A DNA stretch of 64,000 nucleotides from Fimenecus sp045595185 (GCA_045595185.1 JAZNZX010000059.1:47854-111853), one strand, 5' to 3'; positions 47,501 to 58,466 are shown, counted from the stretch's first letter. Notes: generated from the letters alone by a model not told the origin. Numbers and translations: made by a program.

Positions 47501-50500
47501 AAAATGTTCTTATGCCTGTTTGGAAAAGTAAAGATGTCAATTGTGATAACTCTTATGCAGTTCTCATAAAGCTTGACAGTAACGGTAATCCGTTGACAGA
47601 CGACAACGGTGATGTTATTGAGGTTTCTGACAGAGTTGCACTGAACAAGGGTGAAGAACAGACCTTTGCAATTAAGGGAAATCATTACGACAGCGGACTT
47701 TATGCACTTCAGGTTTATGTTGAGCAGAAAGCAGGCGGAAAGCAGACTTTCCTGCTTGACCCGATTATGCTTGATGCGGCAGTTGCTCCTACAAGTTTTG
47801 GTCTTCCGTCTTACACTCCGGTAGCAAGCATTGACTCCAAAGGAGGAGGCGTTTCCGTTACTCAGGAAGCACCTGAAGGAGAATTCCTTAATTATGTAAC
47901 TGTTGGTGCAGCTAAACGTGATGAATATACTACTATGGTAGATACAGGAGACGGTTATATTACAGAAACTTATGTAGATAACAGAGAACTTGTAAAGATT
48001 GGTGATAATCCGATTTATCTTTCAGGTTCAACAAATGCTCTTTCAGATGACGGAGATACAACCTTCAGATTCTATGTAAATCTTGACGAAGATAAGGCAT
48101 ACGAAACATATTTTGGTGAAAGAGTCGGTTATCCGATGGGTATAAGAATATGGAATGCTGCAAGTTCAGGTGATGTATCATCAGCGTTCATTTCTTATGG
48201 TTTCAGAGAAGAAAGTGCAGATACCTTCTGTACAGATGTAACCGTAAATCTTTCATATGATTCTCTTCCGACGGCTGAAGAGCTTGCTGCTGCAAATGTT
48301 GCAGACGGATTGAAACTTACAGCAGGCGAGAATACTGTATGTTATCAGATAATTATGACAAACGGTGAAACATCTTCTGTTCGTCAGATTAAGGTTAATG
48401 TTGACACTGAAGCTCCTGAAGCAGAATTCGGTTTTAACTTCAGTGACATGGCATACGAAAAATCTTATGACAGCGACGGAAATGAAATTGTTAAGGGTTA
48501 TGCTTCTTCAGTTGAGGCTTATCTTGAGTCTATGTCCTACGATGACCCGGGTGTAAAGATTTATCAGGCTTATTTTGGCTATTCAAGTGCTACATACACA
48601 GAGGTAGAGGATATTAACTCAATTCCGCTTAATAATTCAAACGGTTATTTAGGAAAATCTGCAGCAGTACAACAGTATTCACAACTCAAAGAGGCTATTT
48701 GTGTTGTTGACAGCTCAGGTAATGCACGAGTTATCTATCCTATTCTTACAAATGAACACGACGACCAAAATGGTGAATATAAAAACAATGCAGAAAATAA
48801 ATATCCGTATGGTATAGGCAATTGGTTCCTTGAAACATACGATTACGGTACAGAAGACGGAATTGTTCATAAAATCCGCAATATGACCTATTCCGACTAT
48901 GCGTATGAAGGTTCGAACGGATGGTCATATGGTTACTCATTTGCAGAAACAGTTGAATATTTTACTGTACAGATTGATGATTATGCACCTGTAACTATCT
49001 GGGCTGACCCTACTGACAGCAGAAATGATTTTGATTCAGCAATAACAGGTGGTGTTGTGGGATATGAGAGAATTCCTGACGAATATAGTGGAGTATATGA
49101 TGACATCACTCTTGTAATGCCTTACGATTCAGCAGTTGCAGAGGGTGAAGATGTTGAACATACAGTAAATATTGTTTTCTACAACTGGGAAAATGAAAAT
49201 GGTGAACGAACAACCTATGAGTACAAAACAACGATTACTGCTCCGAATACTAAACCTGTAATTGCACAGGATACAGCGAATTTACCAACATTCGGTAATG
49301 TTCCTCTTACAGCAAACACATATGTTGATATTACTACAGTTCCAGCAGAGGAATATTCACTCACACCTACATTCCCGGCATACAACAATGGTGAATATGA
49401 GATTGAATTTTCTGATAAATACGGAATGTATTATACTCAGACATTAGATATTACAGGCTTCAGTGCAAATCCTTCAATAGAAATTTCAGAAACAGCTCTT
49501 ACATGTAACCCTGTAACAGTTACAGTAAGCTGTACTGACGGTGTTTCTTCTGTTGATGAGGCTACACTTCCTGAAGGAACTGTCGTAACAGGCAATTCAA
49601 CAGCAGAGCTTAAAATTGTTTTGAAAGAAAACGCAACATTCGATGTTACATATGGTGATGCAAATTATCCTGTTGAAATTACAAACATAAATACAACTCC
49701 TATCGTTCCGAAGGCAGTCTGGATTTATGATTCAAATGCGGCAGAAGAAATCGGTTCTGTTGACCACGAAATAACTGTTATTCTTGCCGATGAAAACGGA
49801 AGCACACTTATTGATCCTGATACAGGTAGAAGTGTACAATATACTTTCGTTTCAGGAGGAGAAACTTCATATACTTTCTCAGGCTATGTGAATGAATACG
49901 GTATGGTTGGTCCTGACTTTACTGTTGAAGTTCCTACGGAAATTACTGTTCCTGAACTTCCTACGACAAAGAAAGATAATTACAAACCTGATGTGGCGGT
50001 TGCTGCTTTCGTAACTTATAACAATAAAACAAATGCATCCACGAATTATTATAAGTCAGTTGATGAAGGTCGTCCTGAAGATTCGTTGATTTATCTCAAT
50101 GAATTATCAGCAAATGCACTTACTGATATGGACGAGTTTATAAAGTCACTTGGCTGGGCAGAAAAATATGCTTTCACAATTGATGTTGCCGACGAGAACG
50201 CAACAAAGCTGTTCATTACAACAGATATTTATGGCGATGTTCCTAAATATGATGATGGAAGAAGTGAAACAATTGATGGTGTAAGTCTTATGGGCAGGTC
50301 ACTTGTTGTGACAAAGAATGTGACATTTACACTTCACGTGGTTGACTCAGAAAACAATGTGAACAGTATTCTGTTTGATATTCAGAGTCTTGGTGAAGGT
50401 GCACCTGTACCTGAATATGCACAGGTTCTCACAAAGTCAGGTGACGCAGTAAGACTTTATCTTATTCCTCCTGTGCTTGAAGGCTTAACAAATTTTGCAA

Positions 50501-52029
50501 TAACAAATGTTGAGCCTGTTGCAGTATATGAGGATGATAAAGATTCTGTATTCTATGGTTGTCCGTACCTTTCATACAGCTTTGCAAAGGATACAGAGGT
50601 AGTTGCTTATTATTCATACAACTATAATTCAATTACCTACACAGGTGAAATTACAACAACTATTAAGGCCATTGATGCAACAGTTCCTTATGTTGAAAGT
50701 GAAAAATGGTCCGGAAATTACGATGTAAACGGTGAACAGTTTACAAACAAGAATATCACTGTTCAGCTCGATTTCGACAAGGATTTAAGTAGTGTTATTG
50801 TCGTAAATGAAAACGGAGAAGAAATTTCTGCTCCTTACGGAGTATCAATTTCAAATCTTGAGGACCGTGTAACTGTTACTTTCGCAGATAACACATCTTC
50901 AAAACTTTATCTCAAGGTAACAGCGGCCGTGAATAAGAAACAAACTGTCATTGAACTTCCTGTTATCAGCACAATTGATAAAGAACCACCTGTGGTTGAT
51001 GCAAGTGTTGAGTACAGCGAGAATCATAGAAGTGCAGTCGTTACATTTGCTGCAAATGAAATAATTACACTTGGCGGAGTAAGCATAAGCGGAAAGACTA
51101 TTTCACGAACAGTAACCGAAGCAGGGGCAAAGACATATAACATTTTTGACACTGCAGGAAATATGGTCAGAATGACTGTGGATTTCTCTGAACTTATAAC
51201 TGAAAATCTCAGTCTTACAATCGGTATCAAGGGAACAAACGGAATGATTACTGTAATTGACGAGCCGGAAGAATACGACATTAAGGTTGGAGATGCTTTC
51301 TATGTGAGAGTCAATCGTGATTCAACAGTAAAGGTAAGTAATGCAACACAGGTTAATGCTCCTGCAAACGAATGGGTAATGCTTACTGTTGAGGCTGATT
51401 CAGCCGGTCTTTATCCGACTGTTTATGCAGTTGATGCATACGGTAACTCAGCAATTGCTCAGTTTGCAAAGATTCCTCTTGCTGATTATATGCCACCTAC
51501 ACTCATTATTGATAAAGGTATAATTTCAGCATCCATTGATTTGAGCGATGAGGAAATTGATGCACTTCTTCGTGAAAATGTGGCAGCTTCCGATAATCGA
51601 ACTGCTTCAAACAAGTTGATTTACGATTTTGAATATGTACGCACTGTTGGCAAGAATTCAGTAATATATAAGGTTACTGATGAAGCAGGTAACACAACTT
51701 CACGCGAAGGCTGGATTCGTTTCTATGACGGAAATGAGGCTCGCATTAAGGTAAATGGAGAAATTGTTGAAAGAGAGTCAACAATTATTGTAGAAAAAGG
51801 TAATCAGGATATTACCGTTGAGTTTACAGGTGAACCATATAAGCTTGAATGGGAGCAGGGCAGAAAGACAGCAGGTAACCTTAAAACAGGCGCTACATCT
51901 CTTACAAACGGCTATTCACAAGAAACAAATAAAACATATCAGGTTAGTCTGAACGAATCAGGCTACTACACATTCCTTCTTACAACTCAGGGCAGAGATA
52001 TTATTCGCTTTGTGTTGTATGTGGAATAA
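44554..52029 (+). CDS. Giant secreted protein of unknown function
   Basis: A 2491-aa protein read from TTG 44554, with GGAGGTG 6 bases before it and no ATG nearby. Residues ~20-44 form a signal sequence or anchor (VVLSAAIILGVVAPAAVFF). The remainder is a string of beta-rich Ig-like segments with repeated D(I/V)(E/D)GP-type and APTV or EAPEA linker motifs (for example LDIDDVAPTV, VNVDTEAPEA, STIDKEPPVV), like bacterial adhesins. Unlike the other four giants, there is no FFxxIFG-type tail; it ends TTQGRDIIRFVLYVE. No catalytic motif recognised. The next gene starts 22 bases on, so the pair is one operon. Confidence 0.8.
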   Translation: MEKIKKLVQKIKENRHGKKITAVVLSAAIILGVVAPAAVFFVKADSYLPWPEVGEAGYKVMNIEDMNYSNNSIYSVFDRSYECVFYSTNGGFYELDRYSGSLGGLHKVKFEGYRHSSWPMSSVGIEESKRNFSISYELKTSVIQSDMLEMKYVGTKYDGNAYKDFESIWSTRKYVMLSGDQWTIISGIYAALGDRYKPGDKGWTYSVTDNDPEYDNQPVIWLDAGEMLRPTNHEISLDDLANVRIKLTLDNAGMREIYDKVDVIAYAVALDNEEGKIGFRITDEDWLKITRKEYETATGTTYGANYIIVSVTDASVDGSYLLERFDEYSINMARFVEDPVVDLAGNTLALPYNKNIAAKGLYIDASGPFVTRIEMSGSNLADVEPDENGTVEIEDAAQLISRIGDTVDADVIISEQLKTETVSSNLKLEWSINDKNGNPVTTSLVKVDNTHRESVNSDCVTRLDFAPFVISEGMTVSGNQIKPVRLINAQNATDSSDNHLAENGTVDFVEEGTAISKQTYLDIEGPSVEVVQSVKQVDSETGEIHIIAELNVSDGVNGDGKLFAGIERTGDEPNGFLSVKGYNGDTELPFKYAFTDSMTLTDDVVFTDASVGENQVSALKLANDGTYFMHVFLNETEGVEIDNDKGIEINFRLKDAVENENETNIEFNKLDIDDVAPTVAITQALGVLTPNSDETSSQRVIGYITAEDVNGILAIDCKWGENGTWENLYTYNEYRGLEDKVEVTALNDIAGSGTVTETLYVRVTDAKADCITANKETEATSVYVLDLNRVNANYEIVGDPTVPDGSINVKVYEPEYSGLIEGTRYTRAVITVQDVENSMAVNKTYVRIFDSYTEDGTNLFGEGTWYRVQMGSGLYWDEPVEESPDWTRYGNMTVQFAASMNDLTPVNGAYYDDTNDATYHESEAFTVCYAPKNDGVHNISNVTVRNNLNEVQTALEKNYEGEKYTYYKFDISMDGVRYHYSLKNVLMPVWKSKDVNCDNSYAVLIKLDSNGNPLTDDNGDVIEVSDRVALNKGEEQTFAIKGNHYDSGLYALQVYVEQKAGGKQTFLLDPIMLDAAVAPTSFGLPSYTPVASIDSKGGGVSVTQEAPEGEFLNYVTVGAAKRDEYTTMVDTGDGYITETYVDNRELVKIGDNPIYLSGSTNALSDDGDTTFRFYVNLDEDKAYETYFGERVGYPMGIRIWNAASSGDVSSAFISYGFREESADTFCTDVTVNLSYDSLPTAEELAAANVADGLKLTAGENTVCYQIIMTNGETSSVRQIKVNVDTEAPEAEFGFNFSDMAYEKSYDSDGNEIVKGYASSVEAYLESMSYDDPGVKIYQAYFGYSSATYTEVEDINSIPLNNSNGYLGKSAAVQQYSQLKEAICVVDSSGNARVIYPILTNEHDDQNGEYKNNAENKYPYGIGNWFLETYDYGTEDGIVHKIRNMTYSDYAYEGSNGWSYGYSFAETVEYFTVQIDDYAPVTIWADPTDSRNDFDSAITGGVVGYERIPDEYSGVYDDITLVMPYDSAVAEGEDVEHTVNIVFYNWENENGERTTYEYKTTITAPNTKPVIAQDTANLPTFGNVPLTANTYVDITTVPAEEYSLTPTFPAYNNGEYEIEFSDKYGMYYTQTLDITGFSANPSIEISETALTCNPVTVTVSCTDGVSSVDEATLPEGTVVTGNSTAELKIVLKENATFDVTYGDANYPVEITNINTTPIVPKAVWIYDSNAAEEIGSVDHEITVILADENGSTLIDPDTGRSVQYTFVSGGETSYTFSGYVNEYGMVGPDFTVEVPTEITVPELPTTKKDNYKPDVAVAAFVTYNNKTNASTNYYKSVDEGRPEDSLIYLNELSANALTDMDEFIKSLGWAEKYAFTIDVADENATKLFITTDIYGDVPKYDDGRSETIDGVSLMGRSLVVTKNVTFTLHVVDSENNVNSILFDIQSLGEGAPVPEYAQVLTKSGDAVRLYLIPPVLEGLTNFAITNVEPVAVYEDDKDSVFYGCPYLSYSFAKDTEVVAYYSYNYNSITYTGEITTTIKAIDATVPYVESEKWSGNYDVNGEQFTNKNITVQLDFDKDLSSVIVVNENGEEISAPYGVSISNLEDRVTVTFADNTSSKLYLKVTAAVNKKQTVIELPVISTIDKEPPVVDASVEYSENHRSAVVTFAANEIITLGGVSISGKTISRTVTEAGAKTYNIFDTAGNMVRMTVDFSELITENLSLTIGIKGTNGMITVIDEPEEYDIKVGDAFYVRVNRDSTVKVSNATQVNAPANEWVMLTVEADSAGLYPTVYAVDAYGNSAIAQFAKIPLADYMPPTLIIDKGIISASIDLSDEEIDALLRENVAASDNRTASNKLIYDFEYVRTVGKNSVIYKVTDEAGNTTSREGWIRFYDGNEARIKVNGEIVERESTIIVEKGNQDITVEFTGEPYKLEWEQGRKTAGNLKTGATSLTNGYSQETNKTYQVSLNESGYYTFLLTTQGRDIIRFVLYVE

Positions 52030-52051
52030 TTTGCAGCGAGGTGATAAATTT

Positions 52052-55000
52052 ATGAAAAACTTCAGAAAAATTTTAGCGGTTATTTTAACCGTTGTTATCA
52101 CTATCAGTACAATTCCTTTAGCAGGATTTGCTGCAGATGAAGACAATATTCTCGAAATGGCAGATGAAAACCTCGCAGTCACTTTGTCAGGCGAAAACGG
52201 TGGTTTCCTTATCTCCACTCGTGACGGTGATAAACTTAATAAAGCAGATGATGATAAAAATCTGCTTTATCCTGCCGAAAATTTTGACACATCTTTCACA
52301 TCTTTTCGTATTACAAGAGATAACGGAGATGTTGAAGAATATATATTTGGCGGAAAATACGGTTTTCTTGGTATTGACAGTACCAATGTTGAAATAAGTC
52401 AAGAAGGCAATACCCTTGTTGCAATATGGACTGTAAAAGACCTTACGATTGAACAGAGAATTTCTTTACTTGACGAAACATCAACTCAGCACGGTATGTC
52501 ACAGATAAGCTATTCCGTGACTTCATCAAAAGATAATGTTTCAAATGTCAAGGTAAGAATTTTGCTTGATACAGCGTTAGGAAAACAGGATTACGCTTTC
52601 TATCAGCTTTCAAATTCCCTTGGAGAATATACAACTGTAAGAAGCGAAGTGTTGATGAACAACAAAAACAATATGGCATATGACACAACACTTTTTGCAA
52701 TCGATGATACAATGTCTCCGTCAATCAACGCTTATACAGTAAATACAACTATTGACGGAAAAACACTTGCTCCGTATCAAGTAGCTTTCGGACATTGGAA
52801 CAACCTGGCAAGTAGTGTATTCGATTTTGCACCTGATACAACACTTGATTTCACTACACCATATAATGCACAGTATCGTACAGCTGACAGTGCTTATGCT
52901 CTCTATTTTGATATGGGTGCTCTCACAGAAGATACAGCATCAACAATTTCAACCTATTATGGTATTTTCTCAAATGCCAATGTAGGTGACGAAGAAGATG
53001 TTGCAATTAACCTTCCTGTAGTTCCTGTCAGTATGGAAATGAACGAAACAAATGATGCATATTTATCACAGGTTGAAAACGGCAGACCGGGTGATGCTGT
53101 GATTAAAATGCTTATTGAGAACATTTCTGGTGAAACACTTGATGATATGACGGTTGTTGTTAACACAAAGCTTGGCAATACTCCGTATTCTGACTGGTAC
53201 ACAAATCAGAAAATGTCAGAAGCTGACACAGTAACAAAAACATTCACAGATGTTCTCTCAGGCGAAGAAATTTCACTTGAATTATTCTATAATTTTGCAC
53301 CAAGAGTTGGCAGTGAGTACAGAAAATTTGAGATTCTTTGTTATGATGCAGGTGAAAACGAAACAATTACTGAAGACAAGCTTTTAGGCAGTCGTGAATT
53401 TATGGTTTTCTGTCCGGGCGAACTTGGAGAAAATGTGATTTTCAATAGTATGGACCCACAGATTATCTATTATGAAGGTTTTCGTAGCTTGTTCATTACA
53501 GGACTTAACTTCTCAATGCTTGAAGACACTTCTGCATATACAGTAGTACTTAATGCAGTCGACAGCGGTGCTTCATACAGTATTCCTGCAAAGAATGTTA
53601 TTGTTAATCCTGGTGCAGAAACAATAACTCTTAATCTTGAGGAAGAAATGCTTACAGGCACATATCAGGTTACTTTTGACTGGCATGATGCAGGTAAAGA
53701 AGATATAACCTCAACACTTCTTCAGTTTGTGGTTACAAATGATTACACATATTTTTCACCTGTTTACGGTATTCTCACAGTTGAAAGAACTGAGAGATAC
53801 GGTGATGAATACAAGATAGGCTTGTATTCAGATGAAAACGATTATAAGAAAAACATGAAAGATGCCAACAACCTTGTTCTTCTTGAATTCAGAGGCAGTT
53901 TTGGTGTGAAACGAGATAAAAACGGTAATGTTGTTGAAGCAACAGCTAAGGCTATTGAAGAGGTTGACGGTACAATAACAAGTACTATAACAATCAATAA
54001 TTGCATTGATGTTGAAGATGGTTATGTTACTGTCAGAGCAGTCAATGCAGGTCAGAACAACCAAAGCATTGAAACAGATATTGATGGTAGGCTTTATACA
54101 AGTTCAGCAAGAAGCAAAATCTGGGATGGTGTTTGTGCGATTACTGCTATTGAAAATGGTGAAGAATGTGTACTTGCACAATATCATTTTGAGGGAAATC
54201 GTGCAACTGACGTGGCAAACACAACCAACAAGAAAAATGTTGTAACTCTCTTGTGGCCGGGTGCAGCAAGTGTTGGTCAGACAATTGCAGGTGTGATTTT
54301 TGAATTCAGATACTGTGAATTCGGACAGATTGCACTTGAAGACGTATCACAGATAACTGCTGATACACCAAAGGAAAGAGTTATATCTTTTGGTGCAAAG
54401 CTTGCCCCGGATTTCCTTATTCCTTCAAACTTTGACTTTGGTCGTGCAAAAACATCTCCTCTTGAAGCTGTGCAGTTGAATTTTGCAAAGAGTAATTATC
54501 TTCCTCATCAGCTTCGTGAAGCACAAGATAACTATAAGGCTGACCAGGAAAAATGGGAAATTGCACAGAAAGGTTCTTTAAATCTTTATGTAAAGGATAT
54601 TCTCTTTGGAGCAGGCGGATTTGTAGGCTTTAATATGTCCGTTGATGTTGGAATCCCTGACTATGCTATGGGTCTTCCTGAAATAAAAGGTTCTCTTAAT
54701 CTCAGTATTATGCCGAGAAATAAAATGTGGGCAGTAGGTGTTTCGGGAGCAGCGAATTTTGTTTACCTTGAAATGCGAGCATCACTTGAACTTAAATCAT
54801 ATAACGGAGTACCTGTTCCGAACAAATTCTTTGTTGCTGTTGACGGTGGTCATACAGGCGTTAATGTTGACGGCGTAGGTGTCCTTTGGGTTAAGGGACT
54901 CGGCGGTGGTATGGATAACATTTACGATACAATGTTCAGTTATTCAACTCTTCCGCCATTGGCTTTGTTACTGTACGGAAGCTTCAGCTTGTTCTTTGTT

Positions 55001-58000
55001 TTCCAGGCAGATGCAAACCTGTCAGCAAGTCTCAGAGGATTTGATATATCCCTTGATGATATAGGGTTTGGTGTGAAAAGACTGAATCTTATTGACCACG
55101 TGGGACTTTCTACATATTGGTATCCTTCATTTAAATTCGGTGCTGATATTGATGTCAATATTCTTGATATGATTGTTGGTAGTGGTTATATTGCTGCTCA
55201 GGAAGACCTTCGAAATAACAGTACCTTCTGGGAGGCATTTATTAAAGCGGTTCTTCAACTTCCTTATATTCCGTTTGTGGGAACAATCGAAATTGGAAGC
55301 ATTTCATTAGGACTTGATGCTGAAAGACTCTGGGGTGCATTCACTTTCATTGGTCTTGATTTAGGTCTGACATATTACTGGGGTGGCGATGTGGATGTAG
55401 GATTTGGACCTTATGATACTCCTGAACCTACAATTCCAATAGCGTTTGCTAACATTCCTGTTGCAGAATCTAACGGACGAATTCTCTATATGAGTTATGG
55501 TGCTAATATGGCTCTTGCAGCATCAACAGACCCTGACGAAGAGGTACGCTCAGATGAAATAAAGATTGTTAGCACAAGTGACCGTATGACTAATAAGCTT
55601 TATCTTGGTGATTACAAAGCATATCAGGATTTAGCACTTACAGTTTCATTCTCGGCAGATAGCCGTGAAGAAGCTGAAAGACTTGCAAAGGGCGATAAAT
55701 ACGGTAAGAACGGAATGAAAATCACAGCCGTTGACGGTGATGGAAAAACAATAAGCTATCCTCTTAAATGGCTTGATAGTTCAATTGATGTAAACAGTCA
55801 GACAGACAAGAACGCACAATTCTACTATAATGAAGAAACAAAAGAAGGAAATGTTACAATTTCATTTACAGAAAAATGGGCATATGATTATGACTGGACA
55901 CTTAAGACAAGTGTTGATGCCTATGCTTCAATCTATGAAGTACTTGATATGGCAAGTATGGATTCTCTTGATTATTCATACAGCCAGACAGATGGTATGA
56001 CTGCTACATGGTATGGTGACCAGATTGAAAACTATGATTCCTTAAGCATTTATGCAGTTTCTGAAGATGATGAATATACTCCTCTTTACGAAACAGATTT
56101 TGTTGCAAACACAACTGAATGGGGTACAGCAACATTTGAACTTCCGTCAACTCTTCGCAGTGGTACTTATGAGATTGTTGCTGTGGCATCAAGTGCGGAA
56201 AATTCACTTCACAGTACTGTTTCTGCAACTAATAAATTCGTTTATGTAAATCCTAATCAGCCTGCAAAACCATCTATTGGTAGTGCAAAGCTTGGTGGCG
56301 ATTATACAGTTGATGTTTTTGTTGCAAATCCCGGTAATTATGACGGATTTATTGCAACTGTTTATGAACAGACAGTTGACGGACTTGTGGAAACAGAGTT
56401 TGCTTCAATGAACACAGAAGCTGAAAACGGTGTAATATCTCTTGGTGGTAGTTACGAAAATGTTTACTACACCGATAAAGACGGTAATTTCGTTTCTCAT
56501 TACGACGCACAAGGCAGAGATGATGTAACAGAAAATAAAAAGACAGTTTCTCTTAAAGCGGGCAAGAAGTATTGCGTAGGACTCAGCGGTTATGTTGAGG
56601 GTGATGACGGAAACTGCTATATTTCTGATGAAGTTATCAGTAGTGCAGTTACAATGACAGAAGCTAAAAAGGCTTCTATCACAATTTCGGCTCAGGGTGC
56701 AAAGAAACTTGCAGATGCAAGCGGACAGACAGATACAATTGATGTTGTAGGAGTTAACAATGTAGTTATTGACATAACATCTGATATGGCTGTTTCAGGT
56801 AAATGGACTCTTGATTCTGATGTTGCAACAGGTACTTGGTCAGCGGACAAGAAAGGTACGATTACCCTTTCAACACTTGATGAGGGTGAACACACACTTA
56901 AGGTTTATGGTGAAAATGCAAACGGTGACGGAGTAACCGAATATTATCGTTTCCGTGTTGATGCAACAGCTCCGAAGCTTATGATTTCTTCTCCTGCAGA
57001 TGGTGGATTCTTTGAGGACATCACAACTATCAGCGGTATGAGTGATGCAGGTGCAACTGTTGTAATTCTTGTTGACGGTGAAGAGTATAAAGCTGTAACT
57101 GCAGATGCAGACGGTAGTTTCTCTGTTGATGTTTCTATGAATACTGATGTTCTTGAACACAAGATTTCACTCTATGCTAAGGATTCGATTGGTAACACAT
57201 CAAAGGAAAAGACCCTTAAACTTAATAACGGTCTTGTTTTAGGCAACCCTGATACACGCTTGGCAATTTATATTGACGGTACTGATTATACAGATAAAGT
57301 TATTCCTGCAGGTAAAACAGGTGAATTGGAACTTCGTTTTGTATGTGGCGAAAAGAGTATTCCTGTTCCTGCAAACAGCGTTATCGGCGGTCAGGCTGAA
57401 TGGGATACATATACTGTAAACGGTGTTGCAATAATCAGCGGAAACACATTGAACACATCTGTTGATGTCAATGGTGTTCTCACAGTTCAGCTTGATAGAC
57501 AACAGGTGGCAGCAGTTCTTGGTGGTAACAGAAATCTTACTTCTGAATTCCTCACAATTACTCTTCCTGAAAATCCTGATGGGTATGAAATTAAGACTGA
57601 TAATTCAACTACCGTTGAATATGGCTCGAGCTTCAGCTTTACAATTGAAATCAAAGACGGTTATAATGCGGATGAATTAGTAGTAACATCAAATGGTATG
57701 GTTATTGAAGCTGTTGACGGTGTTTATACAATAACTGATATTCACAACAACAAGAATGTTGAAATTACAGGTGTTGCTGATATTACTCCTCCTGAAGCAG
57801 AAATTACAATAAATGATAATAGCTGGAGAGAATTCCTTAACACTATCACATTTGGATTGTTCTATTATGAAACTCAGGAAGCAACTGTAACTGCTACTGA
57901 TGCCGGTAGTGGAATTGACGGAGTATATTATTATGTTTCTAATTCAGCACTTGACATTGATGATGTTAAAGAGCTTGATAGTTGGACAAAATATACAGAG

Positions 58001-58456
58001 AAATTCTATCTTGAAAAAGGTAATCAGTATGTGGTTTATGTTAAGGTAACTGACCTTACAGGTAACATAACTTATATAAGCTCCGATGGTATTGTTGTTA
58101 CTGAGTTTTCGCCGGAAGACAACTTTGTTATTCGTGAACCATCACGAACAAAAATAAGATGTCAGGATTCAATTATTCTTCATGTATTAGTTAGTGATAA
58201 GCTTCCTGATGATGCAAAAGTAGTATGGACAGCAGATAATAACAACTTCAAAATAGAAGAAGTTAATGACGGAAAATCACTAAAGATTATTTCTAAAAAT
58301 AAGGGTTATACAACATTTGTTGCAACACTTTATGATGCTGATGGAAATGTTCTTGCATCGGATAGCATTGAAATGTATTCTAATGCAGGCTTACTTTCAA
58401 AAATCGGTGGTATCTTCCGTGTTATCTTTGGTTCAACGCTTCACTATAATTATTAA
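52052..58456 (+). CDS. Giant secreted adhesin-like protein
   Basis: A 2134-aa protein. ATG 52052 (MKNFRKILAV) is chosen because GCGAGGTGA lies just before it, rather than the upstream start that runs into the previous gene. Signal peptide ends near AGFAA. Residues ~840-1130 are rich in Gly and alternating hydrophobic residues (GSLNLSIMPRNKMWAVGVSG, LLLYGSFSLFFVFQ), a beta-barrel-like composition odd for a Gram-positive. Later come a fibronectin-like part (~1306-1380), an Ig-like domain (~1640-1725), a domain with NSWREFLNTITFGLFY (~1920-2020) common in gut Clostridia proteins, a Big_2-like domain, and the tail LLSKIGGIFRVIFG. No LPXTG. Likely adhesin or scaffold; not proven. Confidence 0.82.
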   Translation: MKNFRKILAVILTVVITISTIPLAGFAADEDNILEMADENLAVTLSGENGGFLISTRDGDKLNKADDDKNLLYPAENFDTSFTSFRITRDNGDVEEYIFGGKYGFLGIDSTNVEISQEGNTLVAIWTVKDLTIEQRISLLDETSTQHGMSQISYSVTSSKDNVSNVKVRILLDTALGKQDYAFYQLSNSLGEYTTVRSEVLMNNKNNMAYDTTLFAIDDTMSPSINAYTVNTTIDGKTLAPYQVAFGHWNNLASSVFDFAPDTTLDFTTPYNAQYRTADSAYALYFDMGALTEDTASTISTYYGIFSNANVGDEEDVAINLPVVPVSMEMNETNDAYLSQVENGRPGDAVIKMLIENISGETLDDMTVVVNTKLGNTPYSDWYTNQKMSEADTVTKTFTDVLSGEEISLELFYNFAPRVGSEYRKFEILCYDAGENETITEDKLLGSREFMVFCPGELGENVIFNSMDPQIIYYEGFRSLFITGLNFSMLEDTSAYTVVLNAVDSGASYSIPAKNVIVNPGAETITLNLEEEMLTGTYQVTFDWHDAGKEDITSTLLQFVVTNDYTYFSPVYGILTVERTERYGDEYKIGLYSDENDYKKNMKDANNLVLLEFRGSFGVKRDKNGNVVEATAKAIEEVDGTITSTITINNCIDVEDGYVTVRAVNAGQNNQSIETDIDGRLYTSSARSKIWDGVCAITAIENGEECVLAQYHFEGNRATDVANTTNKKNVVTLLWPGAASVGQTIAGVIFEFRYCEFGQIALEDVSQITADTPKERVISFGAKLAPDFLIPSNFDFGRAKTSPLEAVQLNFAKSNYLPHQLREAQDNYKADQEKWEIAQKGSLNLYVKDILFGAGGFVGFNMSVDVGIPDYAMGLPEIKGSLNLSIMPRNKMWAVGVSGAANFVYLEMRASLELKSYNGVPVPNKFFVAVDGGHTGVNVDGVGVLWVKGLGGGMDNIYDTMFSYSTLPPLALLLYGSFSLFFVFQADANLSASLRGFDISLDDIGFGVKRLNLIDHVGLSTYWYPSFKFGADIDVNILDMIVGSGYIAAQEDLRNNSTFWEAFIKAVLQLPYIPFVGTIEIGSISLGLDAERLWGAFTFIGLDLGLTYYWGGDVDVGFGPYDTPEPTIPIAFANIPVAESNGRILYMSYGANMALAASTDPDEEVRSDEIKIVSTSDRMTNKLYLGDYKAYQDLALTVSFSADSREEAERLAKGDKYGKNGMKITAVDGDGKTISYPLKWLDSSIDVNSQTDKNAQFYYNEETKEGNVTISFTEKWAYDYDWTLKTSVDAYASIYEVLDMASMDSLDYSYSQTDGMTATWYGDQIENYDSLSIYAVSEDDEYTPLYETDFVANTTEWGTATFELPSTLRSGTYEIVAVASSAENSLHSTVSATNKFVYVNPNQPAKPSIGSAKLGGDYTVDVFVANPGNYDGFIATVYEQTVDGLVETEFASMNTEAENGVISLGGSYENVYYTDKDGNFVSHYDAQGRDDVTENKKTVSLKAGKKYCVGLSGYVEGDDGNCYISDEVISSAVTMTEAKKASITISAQGAKKLADASGQTDTIDVVGVNNVVIDITSDMAVSGKWTLDSDVATGTWSADKKGTITLSTLDEGEHTLKVYGENANGDGVTEYYRFRVDATAPKLMISSPADGGFFEDITTISGMSDAGATVVILVDGEEYKAVTADADGSFSVDVSMNTDVLEHKISLYAKDSIGNTSKEKTLKLNNGLVLGNPDTRLAIYIDGTDYTDKVIPAGKTGELELRFVCGEKSIPVPANSVIGGQAEWDTYTVNGVAIISGNTLNTSVDVNGVLTVQLDRQQVAAVLGGNRNLTSEFLTITLPENPDGYEIKTDNSTTVEYGSSFSFTIEIKDGYNADELVVTSNGMVIEAVDGVYTITDIHNNKNVEITGVADITPPEAEITINDNSWREFLNTITFGLFYYETQEATVTATDAGSGIDGVYYYVSNSALDIDDVKELDSWTKYTEKFYLEKGNQYVVYVKVTDLTGNITYISSDGIVVTEFSPEDNFVIREPSRTKIRCQDSIILHVLVSDKLPDDAKVVWTADNNNFKIEEVNDGKSLKIISKNKGYTTFVATLYDADGNVLASDSIEMYSNAGLLSKIGGIFRVIFGSTLHYNY

Positions 58457-58466
58457 TCCGATATAA

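Noticed and set aside
44554..52029. Sortase-anchored protein
   Set aside because: No LPXTG-type motif, membrane helix and basic tail is present at the end of this or any other giant in the window.
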